Part shown: positions 1 through 8,168 of the stretch, one piece after another
Numbering within the stretch: position 1 is the first letter of the stretch
Layout of the letters: every line of letters begins with the position of its first letter
NCBI GenBank assembly: GCA_930986645.1
Contig: CAKNJS010000021.1
Span: 1 to 43,424, forward strand
DNA: 43,424 nt
From: an uncultured Lachnoclostridium sp.
Lineage (GTDB): Bacteria; Bacillota; Clostridia; Lachnospirales; Lachnospiraceae
Reading direction: 5' to 3'
Position numbers and translations under genes: made by a program
Notes under the pieces: model-generated
Seen by the model: only the letters and a program-made list of their open reading frames with translations
Database searches by the model: none
What the model was told of the DNA's origin: nothing

Positions 1-1265
1 TTTAAGCATCCGTCGTTCAGCGTCACGCCCATGCCGATGGCAATGGCAAGACCTGCGACTGTCGTATTTCTGTATGTCAGTTTCTCTGTCACCAGAAGTT
101 TGATTCCTGTCATGGCGATAGAGGCAAACACCGATGCAACCGCGCCTCCGAGTACACACTGCGGGATTGTCCTGAGCAGTGCGGAGAATTTCGGGATCAG
201 TCCCGCGATAAGCAGGATCACTGCCGAAGCGGTAAATACTTTTCTTGCCACGACTCTTGTGGAACCGACAATGCCGACATTCTGGCTGTATGTAGCTGTC
301 GGAGGGCATCCGAAGAATGCTCCGACGATATTGCTTACACCGTAACCGATAATACCGCCGTTGAGCTCATCGTCCGTCGGAAGTCTGTCCATACCGCCTG
401 TCGTTGTAGCGGAGAAATCTCCCATCGCCTGAATCGAGTTGACCAAAAACAGAATACCAAGCGGCAGGATCGCCGAAACATCAAACTTCATTCCGAACGC
501 AAGCGGCATCGGAATCTGGAACCATCCTGCACTTGACAGCGCCGAAAAGTCAACCATGCCGAAGCACAGCGCCACTACATATCCGCACAGAAGTCCGATC
601 AGGATGGATGCCAGCTTGAAGAGCCCTTTTCCGTAATGATTGAGCAGAACAACGATCGCCAGTGTAATGAACGCCACCAGCCAGTTCTGCCATGAACCGT
701 AAACTAAAGCCTCGGTTTTACCCTGCTGCTCCACGATCACTTCATATGTATTCGAAGAATTTCCCGCCATATAGTTGACTGCAGTACTGTAAAGCGACAG
801 CCCGATCGCCAGAATAACTGTTCCGATCACAAGCGGCGGGAACACCCGGCGGATCTGTCTGATAAACAGGCCTACGAGTATGGCTACGACGCCGCCGATG
901 ACCATAGCGCCGAATATTGTATTCACATCTTTTGCCTGTGCTGCGATGGCCGTCATCGTCGGCACATATGCGAAGCTGACGCCGATGATGACCGGAAGCC
1001 CGCTTCCCAGTTTGATCTTCTTTGCATATAACTGTAATAATGTAGACAGTGCTGCAAACACAAGGGATACCTGTATCAGAAGTCCCATATCCACATTTCC
1101 GCCCGCATTGTTTGCGGCGTTTGCTACAAGGATAGCCGGCGTCACACAGCCGACTACCGCGGCAAGCACATGCTGCGCCGCAAGCGGGAGTATCTGTCCG
1201 AACGACGGATTTCCGTCCCATTTAAATAATTCTGAGTTGTCCTTTTTCTGCTTTGTATCATTCAT
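1..1265 (-). CDS. NCS2-family purine (xanthine/uric acid-type) permease, partial
   Basis: Membrane nucleobase transporter of the NCS2/NAT family. The reading frame starts at the ATG at 1265 (MNDTKQKKDNSELFKWDG) and runs off the left edge after 421 codons. It has no internal stop and a dozen or so hydrophobic segments. The NAT signature is visible as QNVGIVGSTR inside TATYSQNVGIVGSTRVVAR, preceded by a GGMDRLPTDDE stretch. The Q-N form of the motif is the one typical of xanthine/uric acid carriers rather than uracil carriers (family knowledge), so purine uptake is the likely role. The start is preceded by GGGTGAATAGAA. The gene lies 87 bp downstream of ssnA on the same strand and probably shares its transcript, which fits import of the purine degraded by the neighbouring enzymes. 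The exact substrate cannot be read from sequence. Confidence 0.88.
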   Translation of the reverse strand, partial: MNDTKQKKDNSELFKWDGNPSFGQILPLAAQHVLAAVVGCVTPAILVANAANNAGGNVDMGLLIQVSLVFAALSTLLQLYAKKIKLGSGLPVIIGVSFAYVPTMTAIAAQAKDVNTIFGAMVIGGVVAILVGLFIRQIRRVFPPLVIGTVILAIGLSLYSTAVNYMAGNSSNTYEVIVEQQGKTEALVYGSWQNWLVAFITLAIVVLLNHYGKGLFKLASILIGLLCGYVVALCFGMVDFSALSSAGWFQIPMPLAFGMKFDVSAILPLGILFLVNSIQAMGDFSATTTGGMDRLPTDDELNGGIIGYGVSNIVGAFFGCPPTATYSQNVGIVGSTRVVARKVFTASAVILLIAGLIPKFSALLRTIPQCVLGGAVASVFASIAMTGIKLLVTEKLTYRNTTVAGLAIAIGMGVTLNDGCL

Positions 1266-1286
1266 TTCTATTCACCCTATATTGCC

Positions 1287-1307
1287 CCCGGCCGATACAT
1301 CGCCGGG
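1287..1307 (-). terminator. GC-rich intercistronic hairpin between ssnA and the permease
   Basis: CCCGG/CCGGG arms with an inner CGAT/ATCG helix form a compact stem 22 bp before the permease start. No U-run follows on the minus strand, so it is more likely an attenuating or mRNA-stabilising stem than a full terminator. Confidence 0.45.
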
Positions 1308-1352
1308 CCCTTCCTTATACTGATTCAGTCATTTCTTATGCAGCTCTCCTGC

Positions 1353-2684
1353 TCAGCCGTTGATCCGGCCGGCAAGCTCTTTCGCTGCCTGTCTGCAGTC
1401 GGCCATCACTTTCGCCGAATCGATCTTCGTAAGCCTCCTGTCTTTCATCAGGACTTCGCCGTTGGCTACTGTCGTCATTACATCATGCCCTGTTACACCG
1501 AATAAGAGATGGCTGTTTATATTGTTCTCATTCATCGGTGTAAGCGGATCATAGTCGACGATGATCACATCGCCCGCCGCGCCCTCTTTCAGGACGCCCA
1601 GTTCCTGCTTGAAGTATCTTCCCGCAATCTTTGCGTTATTCTCAAAGAGCATCTGCGGCACTTCTCCCCATGCTGCGTTCGGATCACAGAGGTGATGTTT
1701 GTGCAGAATATTTGCCACTTTCCACGATTCCATCATGTCATGTGTATATCCGTCCGTACCGAGGCCGGTCAGGATTCCCCTGTGCACCAGCTCCATAGTC
1801 GGCGGGCATCCGCACGCGTTGCCCATATTGGACTCCGGATTGTGGACTACCATAGCTCCTGTTTCCTTTATTAAGTCCATTTCATGAGGATTGATGTAAA
1901 TACAGTGCCCGAGGAGTGTCTTTTCTCCGAGGATTCCGTGATCCATCAGACGATCAACAATCCGTTTCCCGTAATGCTTCAGGCAGTGATGCAGGTCTTC
2001 GATCCCCTCTGCCACATGAATGTGATATCCCACTTCATCCGGTTTATTGGCAGCCGCCAATGCAAACGTTTCATCAGAGATCGTAAACTGTGCATGCATA
2101 CCCATCATCCCGGCGATCATCCCGGAATCATCCTGAAGTGCATGACGGATAAACTCTGCATTCTCCATAACAGATTCTCTCGCTTTGTCCATCCCGTCTC
2201 TGTCAGAAATCTCGTAGCAGAGGCAGGAACGTACTCCTGTCTCTTTTGCCGCTTTCTCAATTTCAAAAAGAGAGCCCCTTATCGAGCCGAAACTTGCATG
2301 GTGGTCAAAAATCGTGGTCACGCCGTTTCTGATACAGTCGATATAAGTAGCCATGGCACTTAAATATGTATCATGCAGTGTGAGGCTGCGGTCGATCGTC
2401 CACCACTGTCCGTCAAGGATGTCCAAAAATCCTTTCGGATCGTAGCCCTTTATGGAAAGCCCTCTTGCAAATGCGCTGTAAATATGCTCGTGTACATTGA
2501 TAAAGCCGGGCATGATCAGACCGCCTTTTGCATCGATGTACTCTGCTTCGGGATATGCTTTTCTGACTTCCTCTGCAGAACCCACTTTACAGATTGCAGT
2601 GCCGTCGATCGCGACTGCGCCATTCTCGATCAGCGGGCACGCGGCGTCTCTTGTGATAACTTTTCCATTACCTAAAACAAGCAT
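1353..2684 (-). CDS. ssnA: SsnA-like putative aminohydrolase (amidohydrolase superfamily)
   Basis: A 443-residue metal-dependent hydrolase of the cytosine deaminase/chlorohydrolase branch, matching SsnA, the protein found with selenium-dependent molybdenum hydroxylase clusters. Visible motifs are the metal-binding HEH in INVHEHIYSAFARG (about residue 66), a His in YHIHVAEG, LLGHCIYINP, and the catalytic Asp in GLGTDGYTHDM. The start ATG at 2684 has AAAGGAG eight bases upstream. Family members are annotated only as putative aminohydrolases. SsnA is reported among genes required for anaerobic uric acid or purine breakdown in gut bacteria (from memory), so a ring-opening or deaminating step is likely but not proven. 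It is the first gene of a minus-strand unit with the permease and is divergent from the YheO-type regulator. Confidence 0.87.
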   Translation of the reverse strand: MLVLGNGKVITRDAACPLIENGAVAIDGTAICKVGSAEEVRKAYPEAEYIDAKGGLIMPGFINVHEHIYSAFARGLSIKGYDPKGFLDILDGQWWTIDRSLTLHDTYLSAMATYIDCIRNGVTTIFDHHASFGSIRGSLFEIEKAAKETGVRSCLCYEISDRDGMDKARESVMENAEFIRHALQDDSGMIAGMMGMHAQFTISDETFALAAANKPDEVGYHIHVAEGIEDLHHCLKHYGKRIVDRLMDHGILGEKTLLGHCIYINPHEMDLIKETGAMVVHNPESNMGNACGCPPTMELVHRGILTGLGTDGYTHDMMESWKVANILHKHHLCDPNAAWGEVPQMLFENNAKIAGRYFKQELGVLKEGAAGDVIIVDYDPLTPMNENNINSHLLFGVTGHDVMTTVANGEVLMKDRRLTKIDSAKVMADCRQAAKELAGRING

Positions 2685-2776
2685 GTTAATTTCTCCTTTT
2701 TATTCATTTTACACATACCGCCCTCAGTGCGCCATCACTGATTTCTGTGCAATTCGCACACTAAGTCCTGTCACTG

Positions 2777-2805
2777 ATTATAGAATACCATTAATAATGT
2801 ATAAA
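2777..2805 (-). promoter_or_regulatory. Promoter of ssnA-permease
   Basis: Minus-strand -35 TTTATA (2805-2800), 17-bp spacer, -10 TATAAT (2782-2777). The predicted start near 2770 leaves a leader of about 85 nt. That leader contains two short inverted repeats, TCAGTG/CACTGA near 2724-2740 and TGTGC/GCACA at 2746-2760. Confidence 0.55.
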
Positions 2806-2817
2806 TGCAACATGAAT

Positions 2818-2855
2818 TCTAAATATTTTTTAGATTACCTAAAAATTTTTTAGAA
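2818..2855. promoter_or_regulatory. Tandem AT-rich palindromic operator between divergent promoters
   Basis: Two copies of a palindrome, TCTAAATATTTTTTAGA (2818-2834) and CCTAAAAATTTTTTAGA (2838-2854), lie about 20 bp apart, or two helical turns. They sit between the ssnA promoter and the -35 of the regulator gene. Position and spacing suggest a dimeric repressor or activator site. The divergent YheO-type regulator is the obvious candidate (inference). Confidence 0.6.
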
Positions 2856-2861
2856 AAAGTA

Positions 2862-2889
2862 TTGACTCTATATTTATTTATGCTATGAT
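2862..2889 (+). promoter_or_regulatory. Promoter of the regulator-dpaL-ygeY operon
   Basis: TTGACT (2862-2867), 16-bp spacer, TATGAT (2884-2889). Transcription would start near 2896. That leaves only about 8 nt before the ATG at 2904, so translation from the ATG at 2940, which has its own AGGTG, is preferred. Confidence 0.65.
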
Positions 2890-2939
2890 GAGTTTAGAGA
2901 CACATGACAGACATGCTTACTAAAAAGGCAGGTGAAGCA

Positions 2940-3587
2940 ATGGAGCAGATACTTCATTTTCTTAAGCAGCTTGCACACGGACTCGCAGCCCAGTTCGGGA
3001 ATTCCTGCGAAGTCGTCATCCACGATCTGACAAAAAAAGACCTTGACAAATCCATCGTCTATATTGAAAACGGACATGTCTCCAACCGCCATACCGGCGA
3101 CGGCCCGTCAGGCATCGTGCTGGAGACTCTGAGATCCGATCCCGGCAGACTCAAGGATAAACTCGCTTATCTGACAAGAACAGATGACGGCAGGATCTTA
3201 AAATCCAGTACACTTTACATCCGTAATGAAGAAGGAAAGATCGTATATATCTTTTCCATGAATTACGACATAACTACCCTGCTCGCGGCAGAGAACTCCA
3301 TCCGCGGACTGGTTCAGACCGAACCCGAGGACAGCCATGGAGAGGATGCTTCAGACTCTCCGCAGAGGATCACCCATAATGTGACCGAACTCCTCGATCT
3401 GCTCATCGAACAGGCAATCGCCAGAGTAGGCAAGCCCGTCGCGATGATGAATAAAGACGATAAAGTCGCCGTAGTGCAGTATTTGAATAACGCCGGAGCA
3501 TTTCTCATCACCAAATCCGGCGACAAAGTCTCATCCCTGCTGGGGATATCAAAATTTACGCTATACAGTTATATGGACAAAGGGTAA
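2940..3587 (+). CDS. YheO/DauR-type PAS + HTH transcriptional regulator
   Basis: A 215-residue DNA-binding regulator. The N-terminal two-thirds is a YheO-like PAS sensor (HFLKQLAHGLAAQFGNSCEVVIHDL, then YIENGHVSNR, and LYIRNEEGKIVYIFSMNYDI). The C-terminal part is an HTH region ending LLGISKFTLYSYMDKG. Family members include E. coli DauR, which responds to amino-acid catabolism. An in-frame ATG at 2904 exists, but 2940 is chosen because AGGTG lies 5 bases upstream of it and 2904 is nearly at the predicted transcription start. It is the first gene of the catabolic operon, 34 bp before dpaL, and faces ssnA across a tandem palindrome. Local control of both directions is the natural inference. 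The ligand is unknown, perhaps a ureido acid or diaminopropionate. Confidence 0.85.
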   Translation: MEQILHFLKQLAHGLAAQFGNSCEVVIHDLTKKDLDKSIVYIENGHVSNRHTGDGPSGIVLETLRSDPGRLKDKLAYLTRTDDGRILKSSTLYIRNEEGKIVYIFSMNYDITTLLAAENSIRGLVQTEPEDSHGEDASDSPQRITHNVTELLDLLIEQAIARVGKPVAMMNKDDKVAVVQYLNNAGAFLITKSGDKVSSLLGISKFTLYSYMDKG

Positions 3588-3621
3588 TCAATAACATTTC
3601 ATATATTAAGGAGGTTCCACA

Positions 3622-4827
3622 ATGGACACAATCAAATGGGCAGTGAACAAGATGCCGAAGACAGCGGATTCCAACCTGAAAATAATGGGGCTGGACGAGG
3701 TCAGAAAAGCGCGCACATTCCATGAAAGTTTTCCGCAGTACAGCGTCACTCCGCTGGCGAAGCTGGATCACATGGCAGCGCGCCTCGGACTGGGAGAAGT
3801 ATACGTCAAAGATGAATCCTATCGTTTCGGACTCAATGCTTTCAAAGTGCTCGGCGGTTCATTCGCCATGGCACGCTACATAGCAAAACAGACGGGCAAA
3901 GACGTCTCCGAGCTTCCCTATAACGTGCTCACTTCGGAAGAGCTGAAAAAAGAGTTCGGACAGGCTACATTCTTTACCGCAACGGACGGCAATCACGGTC
4001 GCGGCGTTGCATGGGCCGCCAATAAGCTGGGACAGAAAGCCGTTGTTCTCATGCCGAAAGGGAGCACACAGACAAGACTGAACAACATTCTTGCCGAGGG
4101 CGCACAGGCGACCATCGAAGAATACAATTATGATGAATGTGTCCGTATGGCAAATGCCATGGCGGAAAAGACGGAAAACGGCGTCATGGTGCAGGATACT
4201 GCATGGGACGGCTATGAGGAGATTCCTTCATGGATCATGCAGGGCTACGGAACCATGGCGATGGAAGCGGACGAGCAGCTCCACGATTATGACTGCGAGC
4301 GCCCGACGCACGTATTCATTCAGGCCGGCGTCGGATCTCTCGCAGGAGCTGTTCAGGGATATTTCGCAAACCGCTATCCCGAGAATCCTCCGAAAGTAGT
4401 CGTAGTAGAAGCTGAAGCTGCTGCCTGCCTGTACAAGGGCGCCTGCGCAGGAGACGGCGACATCCGCATTGTAGACGGAGACATGGTAACAATCATGGCA
4501 GGACTTGCCTGCGGTGAACCTAACACCATTTCATGGGATATCCTGAAAAATCACGTAGATACTTTTGTCGCATCACCCGACTGGGTGGCCGCAAGGGGCA
4601 TGCGCATGCTGGCCGCTCCGGTGAAAGGCGATCAGCCGGTGACATCCGGCGAGTCCGGCGCCGCACCGTTCGGGACACTTGCGTGCATCATGACAATGGA
4701 CGAGTACCGGCCGCTGAGAGAACATCTCGGTCTGGATGAGAATTCAAAAGTACTCCTCTTCTCCACTGAAGGCGACACGGATCCCGAGAGATACGAATCC
4801 ATCGTCTGGGGCGGGAACGACAGATAA
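3622..4827 (+). CDS. dpaL: Diaminopropionate ammonia-lyase (YgeX/DpaL)
   Basis: A 401-residue PLP enzyme of fold type II. It converts 2,3-diaminopropionate to pyruvate and two ammonia by alpha,beta-elimination, with 2-aminoacrylate as intermediate. The PLP lysine is K75 in RFGLNAFKVLGGS. The acidic residues expected in this family appear as D122 in ATDGNHGRG and in DTAWDGYEEIP (about 192-196). The phosphate-binding loop is QAGVGSLAGAV. Length matches E. coli YgeX. GGAGG lies 10 bases before the ATG. It stands in the order regulator-dpaL-ygeY-ygeW-ridA-arcC, so its substrate is probably made by YgeY and YgeW from a purine-derived ureido acid (inference), and RidA would deal with its reactive enamine product. 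Confidence 0.95.
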   Translation: MDTIKWAVNKMPKTADSNLKIMGLDEVRKARTFHESFPQYSVTPLAKLDHMAARLGLGEVYVKDESYRFGLNAFKVLGGSFAMARYIAKQTGKDVSELPYNVLTSEELKKEFGQATFFTATDGNHGRGVAWAANKLGQKAVVLMPKGSTQTRLNNILAEGAQATIEEYNYDECVRMANAMAEKTENGVMVQDTAWDGYEEIPSWIMQGYGTMAMEADEQLHDYDCERPTHVFIQAGVGSLAGAVQGYFANRYPENPPKVVVVEAEAAACLYKGACAGDGDIRIVDGDMVTIMAGLACGEPNTISWDILKNHVDTFVASPDWVAARGMRMLAAPVKGDQPVTSGESGAAPFGTLACIMTMDEYRPLREHLGLDENSKVLLFSTEGDTDPERYESIVWGGNDR

Positions 4828-4929
4828 GCATTCCGGTACCTGATGAACCATTACATTTACCAAACACCGCAGGGGTGTACCACTATGCCGCGTATTACAC
4901 GGCGCAAACAACGAAAGGAGATTAAAACT

Positions 4930-6240
4930 ATGGACTTCAACAAAATCAAAGAAGCTGCACAGGGTTATCAGAAAGACATGACCGCATTTCTCCGCGCTAT
5001 CGTAAAGAATCCGGGCGAGAGCTGCGATGAGAAAGCACACATCGACACAATTGCTGCTGAAATGAAGAAACTGGACTTCGACGAGGTCGTTATCGATCCT
5101 CAGGGAAATGTCATCGGATACATGGGAACAGGCGATAAAATCATAGCATACGATGCACATATCGACACAGTAGGCATCGGAAACATCGACAACTGGAACT
5201 TCGATCCGTACGAGGGATACGAGAACGACACAGAAATCGGCGGACGCGGTGTATCCGACCAGTGCGGCGGACTGGTATCTGCAGTCTACGGCGCAAGGAT
5301 CATGAAAGATCTGAACCTGATCCCGGAAGGATGTAAGATCATGGTCGTAGGAACTGTTCAGGAAGAGGACTGCGACGGTCTGTGCTGGCAGTACATCATC
5401 AATGAAGACAAGATCCGTCCGGAATTTGTCGTATCCACAGAGCCGACAGACGGCGGTATTTACCGCGGACAGCGCGGACGTATGGAGATCCGCATCGATG
5501 TCAAAGGCGTTTCCTGCCACGGTTCCGCTCCGGAGCGCGGTGACAACGCGATCTACAAGATGGCTGACATCCTTCAGGATGTGCGTGCTCTTAATGAGAA
5601 CGACGATGCAGACGAGACAGAGATCAAGGGCCTTGTAAAAATGTTAAATCCGAAATACAATCCGGACTGGGAGGAAGCCCGTTTCCTCGGACGCGGTACA
5701 GTTACTGTTTCCCAGATCTTCTACACATCCCCGAGCCGCTGTGCGGTAGCCGATTCCTGCGCGGTATCACTTGACCGCCGCATGACATTCGGCGAGACAT
5801 GGGAGAGCTGTCTGGATGAGATCCGCGCTCTGCCAAGTGTCAAGAAATACGGCAGCGATGTAGTCGTATCCATGTACAACTACGACCGTCCGTCCTACAC
5901 AGGATGCGTATACGAAATCGAGTGCTACTTCCCGACATGGGCGATCCCGAAAGACCACAAGGTAACAAAGGCACTTGAGAAAGCCTACACTTCTCTCTAC
6001 GGAGACAAGAGGATCGGCGCTCCCGAGACACTGGAAATGCGCCAGAGCCGTCCGCTTACAGACAAGTGGACATTCTCCACAAACGGCGTTTCCATCATGG
6101 GAAGAAACGGCATCCCCTGTATCGGATTCGGACCGGGCGCTGAAGCTCAGGCACACGCACCGAACGAGAAGACATGGAAACAGGATCTTGTAACATGCGC
6201 TGCCGTATATGCGGCACTGCCTGAGACTTATTGCGAATAA
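4930..6240 (+). CDS. ygeY: YgeY-family M20 metallohydrolase
   Basis: A 436-residue member of the M20 peptidase/deacylase family, matching YgeY, the hydrolase linked with selenium metabolism. Metal and catalytic motifs are [21 protein letters not shown], the paired glutamates in [17 protein letters not shown], and a late His in QAHAPNEKT. The true start is the ATG at 4930, with AAAGGAG nine bases before it. An upstream in-frame extension from 4843 reads through small hairpins and lacks a ribosome binding site. The 102-bp gap after dpaL contains ACACC/GGTGT and GCCG/CGGC stems. A role in hydrolysing a carbamoylated amino acid such as a diureido- or ureidoamino-propionate fits its neighbours, but the real substrate is not established here. 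Confidence 0.92.
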   Translation: MDFNKIKEAAQGYQKDMTAFLRAIVKNPGESCDEKAHIDTIAAEMKKLDFDEVVIDPQGNVIGYMGTGDKIIAYDAHIDTVGIGNIDNWNFDPYEGYENDTEIGGRGVSDQCGGLVSAVYGARIMKDLNLIPEGCKIMVVGTVQEEDCDGLCWQYIINEDKIRPEFVVSTEPTDGGIYRGQRGRMEIRIDVKGVSCHGSAPERGDNAIYKMADILQDVRALNENDDADETEIKGLVKMLNPKYNPDWEEARFLGRGTVTVSQIFYTSPSRCAVADSCAVSLDRRMTFGETWESCLDEIRALPSVKKYGSDVVVSMYNYDRPSYTGCVYEIECYFPTWAIPKDHKVTKALEKAYTSLYGDKRIGAPETLEMRQSRPLTDKWTFSTNGVSIMGRNGIPCIGFGPGAEAQAHAPNEKTWKQDLVTCAAVYAALPETYCE

Positions 6241-6494
6241 GACGTTCAAGAGGCGTCATATGTGTCCTTCGCTCCACTTGGTCTTTCTTCTGGCTTTAAC
6301 TTAACTTTTGAATGCCAGTTTGTTTAACCTTCTTGATTTCGAAAGCGAAAATTTCCGATCTTATGGCACAGGAAATCCGTTTCTGTGTCCGGAATGGAGG
6401 TTAAGCGGAGCCTCGGAATGGAGGACACTGAAACGGATTTTCGTCCGCATATAACATAATTTTTTATTTCAATATTCAAGGAGGATAAACAAAA
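6241..6494 (+). promoter_or_regulatory. Structured leader/intergenic RNA upstream of ygeW
   Basis: This 254-bp gap inside an otherwise tight operon is rich in inverted repeats. The main stem pairs AAATCCGTTTCTGTGTCC (6373-6390) with GGACACTGAAACGGATTT (6423-6440), 17 of 18 positions. Its 32-nt loop carries half of a duplicated CGGAATGGAGG (6390-6400 and 6414-6424). Alternative partners exist: ATTTCC/GGAAAT upstream, and GTGTCCT near 6261. A TTTCG/CGAAA hairpin lies around 6339-6352. No known riboswitch class was recognised. AAGGAGG lies just before ygeW. Confidence 0.5.
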
Positions 6495-7688
6495 ATGAAA
6501 ACTTTACAGGATTATATCGACAAGCTGAACGCCCTGAACTTTAAGGATATGTACAACGGAGACTTCTTCCTGACATGGGAGAAAACAGACGACGAGCTGG
6601 AAGCTGTATTTACAGTAGCTGACGCTCTCCGCTTCATGAGAGAAAACAATATCTCCACAAAGGTTTTCGAGAGCGGTCTCGGAATCTCACTGTTCCGCGA
6701 TAACTCCACACGTACACGTTTTTCATTTGCATCTGCATGTAACCTGTTAGGTCTTGAGGTTCAGGATCTGGACGAGGGAAAATCTCAGGTTGCACACGGT
6801 GAGACAGTCCGCGAGACAGCCAATATGATCTCTTTCATGGCTGACGTCATCGGTATCCGCGATGATATGTACATCGGCAAAGGAAATAAATATATGCACG
6901 AAGTTGTTGACGCCGTAACACAGGGAAATAAAGACGGTATCCTTGAGCAGAAACCGACTCTTGTCAACCTGCAGTGCGATATCGACCACCCGACACAGGC
7001 AATGGCTGATATGCTCCACATCATCCATGAGTTCGGCGGAGTTGAGAATCTGAAAGGCAAGAAGATCGCAATGTCATGGGCTTACTCTCCGTCATACGGT
7101 AAACCGCTCTCCGTTCCTCAGGGAATCATCGGACTGATGACACGATTCGGAATGGACGTTGTACTGGCTCATCCGGAAGGATACGAGGTATTCCCGGAAG
7201 TTGAGGCTGTCGCTGCCGAGAACGCAAAGAAATCCGGCGGTACATTCACAAAGACAAATAATATGGCAGAGGCATTCAAAGACGCCGATATCGTGTATCC
7301 GAAGAGCTGGGCTCCGTTCGCAGCAATGGAGAAACGTACAGAGCTGTACGGAAACGGTGACTTCGAAGGCATCAAAGAGCTGGAGAAAGAACTCCTTGCT
7401 CAGAACGCGCAGCACAAAGACTGGGCATGCACAGAGGAACTGATGAAGACAACAAAAGACGGCAAAGCTCTCTATATGCACTGCCTGCCGGCCGACATCA
7501 CAGGCGTAAGCTGTGAGGAAGGCGAGGTTGACGCAAGCGTATTCGACCGCTACAGAGATCCGCTCTACAAAGAGGCAAGCTACAAACCGTACATCATCGC
7601 AGCTATGATCTTCCTTGCAAAATTCGCAGATCCGGCTGATATTCTCAAGAAACTGGAAGAAAAAGCAACACCGAGAGTTTTTAAATAG
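6495..7688 (+). CDS. ygeW: YgeW knotted carbamoyltransferase
   Basis: A 397-residue member of the aspartate/ornithine carbamoyltransferase family. The carbamoyl phosphate motif STRTR is at 71-75, HPTQ at 165-168, and HCLPADITG near 328-336. Insertions relative to OTC and the co-located ygeX/ygeY identify it as YgeW, whose natural substrate has long been unclear. AAGGAGG lies nine bases before the ATG. With carbamate kinase downstream, the enzyme most likely works in the phosphorolytic direction, releasing carbamoyl phosphate from a carbamoylated (ureido) amino acid. A 2,3-diaminopropionate product would feed DpaL (inference). It is preceded by a structured leader and followed by a short repeat fragment. 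It ends with TAG. Confidence 0.95.
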   Translation: MKTLQDYIDKLNALNFKDMYNGDFFLTWEKTDDELEAVFTVADALRFMRENNISTKVFESGLGISLFRDNSTRTRFSFASACNLLGLEVQDLDEGKSQVAHGETVRETANMISFMADVIGIRDDMYIGKGNKYMHEVVDAVTQGNKDGILEQKPTLVNLQCDIDHPTQAMADMLHIIHEFGGVENLKGKKIAMSWAYSPSYGKPLSVPQGIIGLMTRFGMDVVLAHPEGYEVFPEVEAVAAENAKKSGGTFTKTNNMAEAFKDADIVYPKSWAPFAAMEKRTELYGNGDFEGIKELEKELLAQNAQHKDWACTEELMKTTKDGKALYMHCLPADITGVSCEEGEVDASVFDRYRDPLYKEASYKPYIIAAMIFLAKFADPADILKKLEEKATPRVFK

Positions 7689-7693
7689 AAATT

Positions 7694-7729
7694 GCAGCTT
7701 TGCGAATGGCGCGGGCTGAACAGTTACTC
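7694..7729. repeat. Fragment of dispersed palindromic repeat
   Basis: GCAGCTTTGCGAATGGCGC (7694-7712) matches the repeat units at 40184 and 40275 in 18 of 19 positions. It is followed by GCTGAACAGTTACTC, whose variants recur at 14505 and 40096. Confidence 0.6.
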
Positions 7730-7767
7730 ACTCAAAAACAATCTTATCATCAGGAGGTATTTACATC

Positions 7768-8151
7768 ATGTTAAAATATGTTGACACAAAAAACGCACCT
7801 GCAGCAATCGGACCGTACTCACAGGGAATCGTCCTGAACGGAATCGCATTTTTCTCCGGACAGATCCCGCTCTCACCGGAAACCGGTGAAGTAGTCGGAA
7901 CAACTATCGAAGAGCAGGCAGAACAGGTTATGAAAAATGTTGGCGCTCTTCTGGAAAGTCAGGGAGCCGCATTTACAGACGTCGTAAAGACAACCTGCTT
8001 CCTTGCAGATATGGCTGATTTTGCAGCTTTCAATGAAGTATACGCAAAATATTTCACCGGAAAACCGGCCCGCTCCTGCGTCGCTGTCAAAGCCCTTCCG
8101 AAAGGAGTGCTCTGCGAGGTAGAAGCCATCGCCGCTGTGAAAGAGGATTAA
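7768..8151 (+). CDS. ridA: RidA family enamine/imine deaminase
   Basis: A 127-residue protein of the YjgF/YER057c/UK114 family, full length. The conserved arginine sits in [16 protein letters not shown] (about residue 104) and the conserved glutamate in [11 protein letters not shown]. RidA hydrolyses 2-aminoacrylate and related enamines formed by PLP lyases to keto acids and ammonia. Here it lies in one transcription unit with diaminopropionate ammonia-lyase, an enzyme that makes exactly such an intermediate, so protection or completion of that reaction is a well-supported contextual role. AGGAGG is ten bases upstream of the ATG. The 79-bp gap before it contains a fragment of the dispersed repeat. 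Confidence 0.95.
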   Translation: MLKYVDTKNAPAAIGPYSQGIVLNGIAFFSGQIPLSPETGEVVGTTIEEQAEQVMKNVGALLESQGAAFTDVVKTTCFLADMADFAAFNEVYAKYFTGKPARSCVAVKALPKGVLCEVEAIAAVKED

Positions 8152-8168
8152 TCTTCAGGAGGCAGTTT

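Noticed and set aside
742-1221. 159-codon minus-strand ORF
   Set aside because: A frame-shifted shadow of the permease. The permease frame has the NAT motif and is open to the window edge.
4744-5520. 258-codon minus-strand ORF opposite ygeY
   Set aside because: Antisense shadow: cysteine-rich, no domain, while the plus strand carries full M20 motifs.
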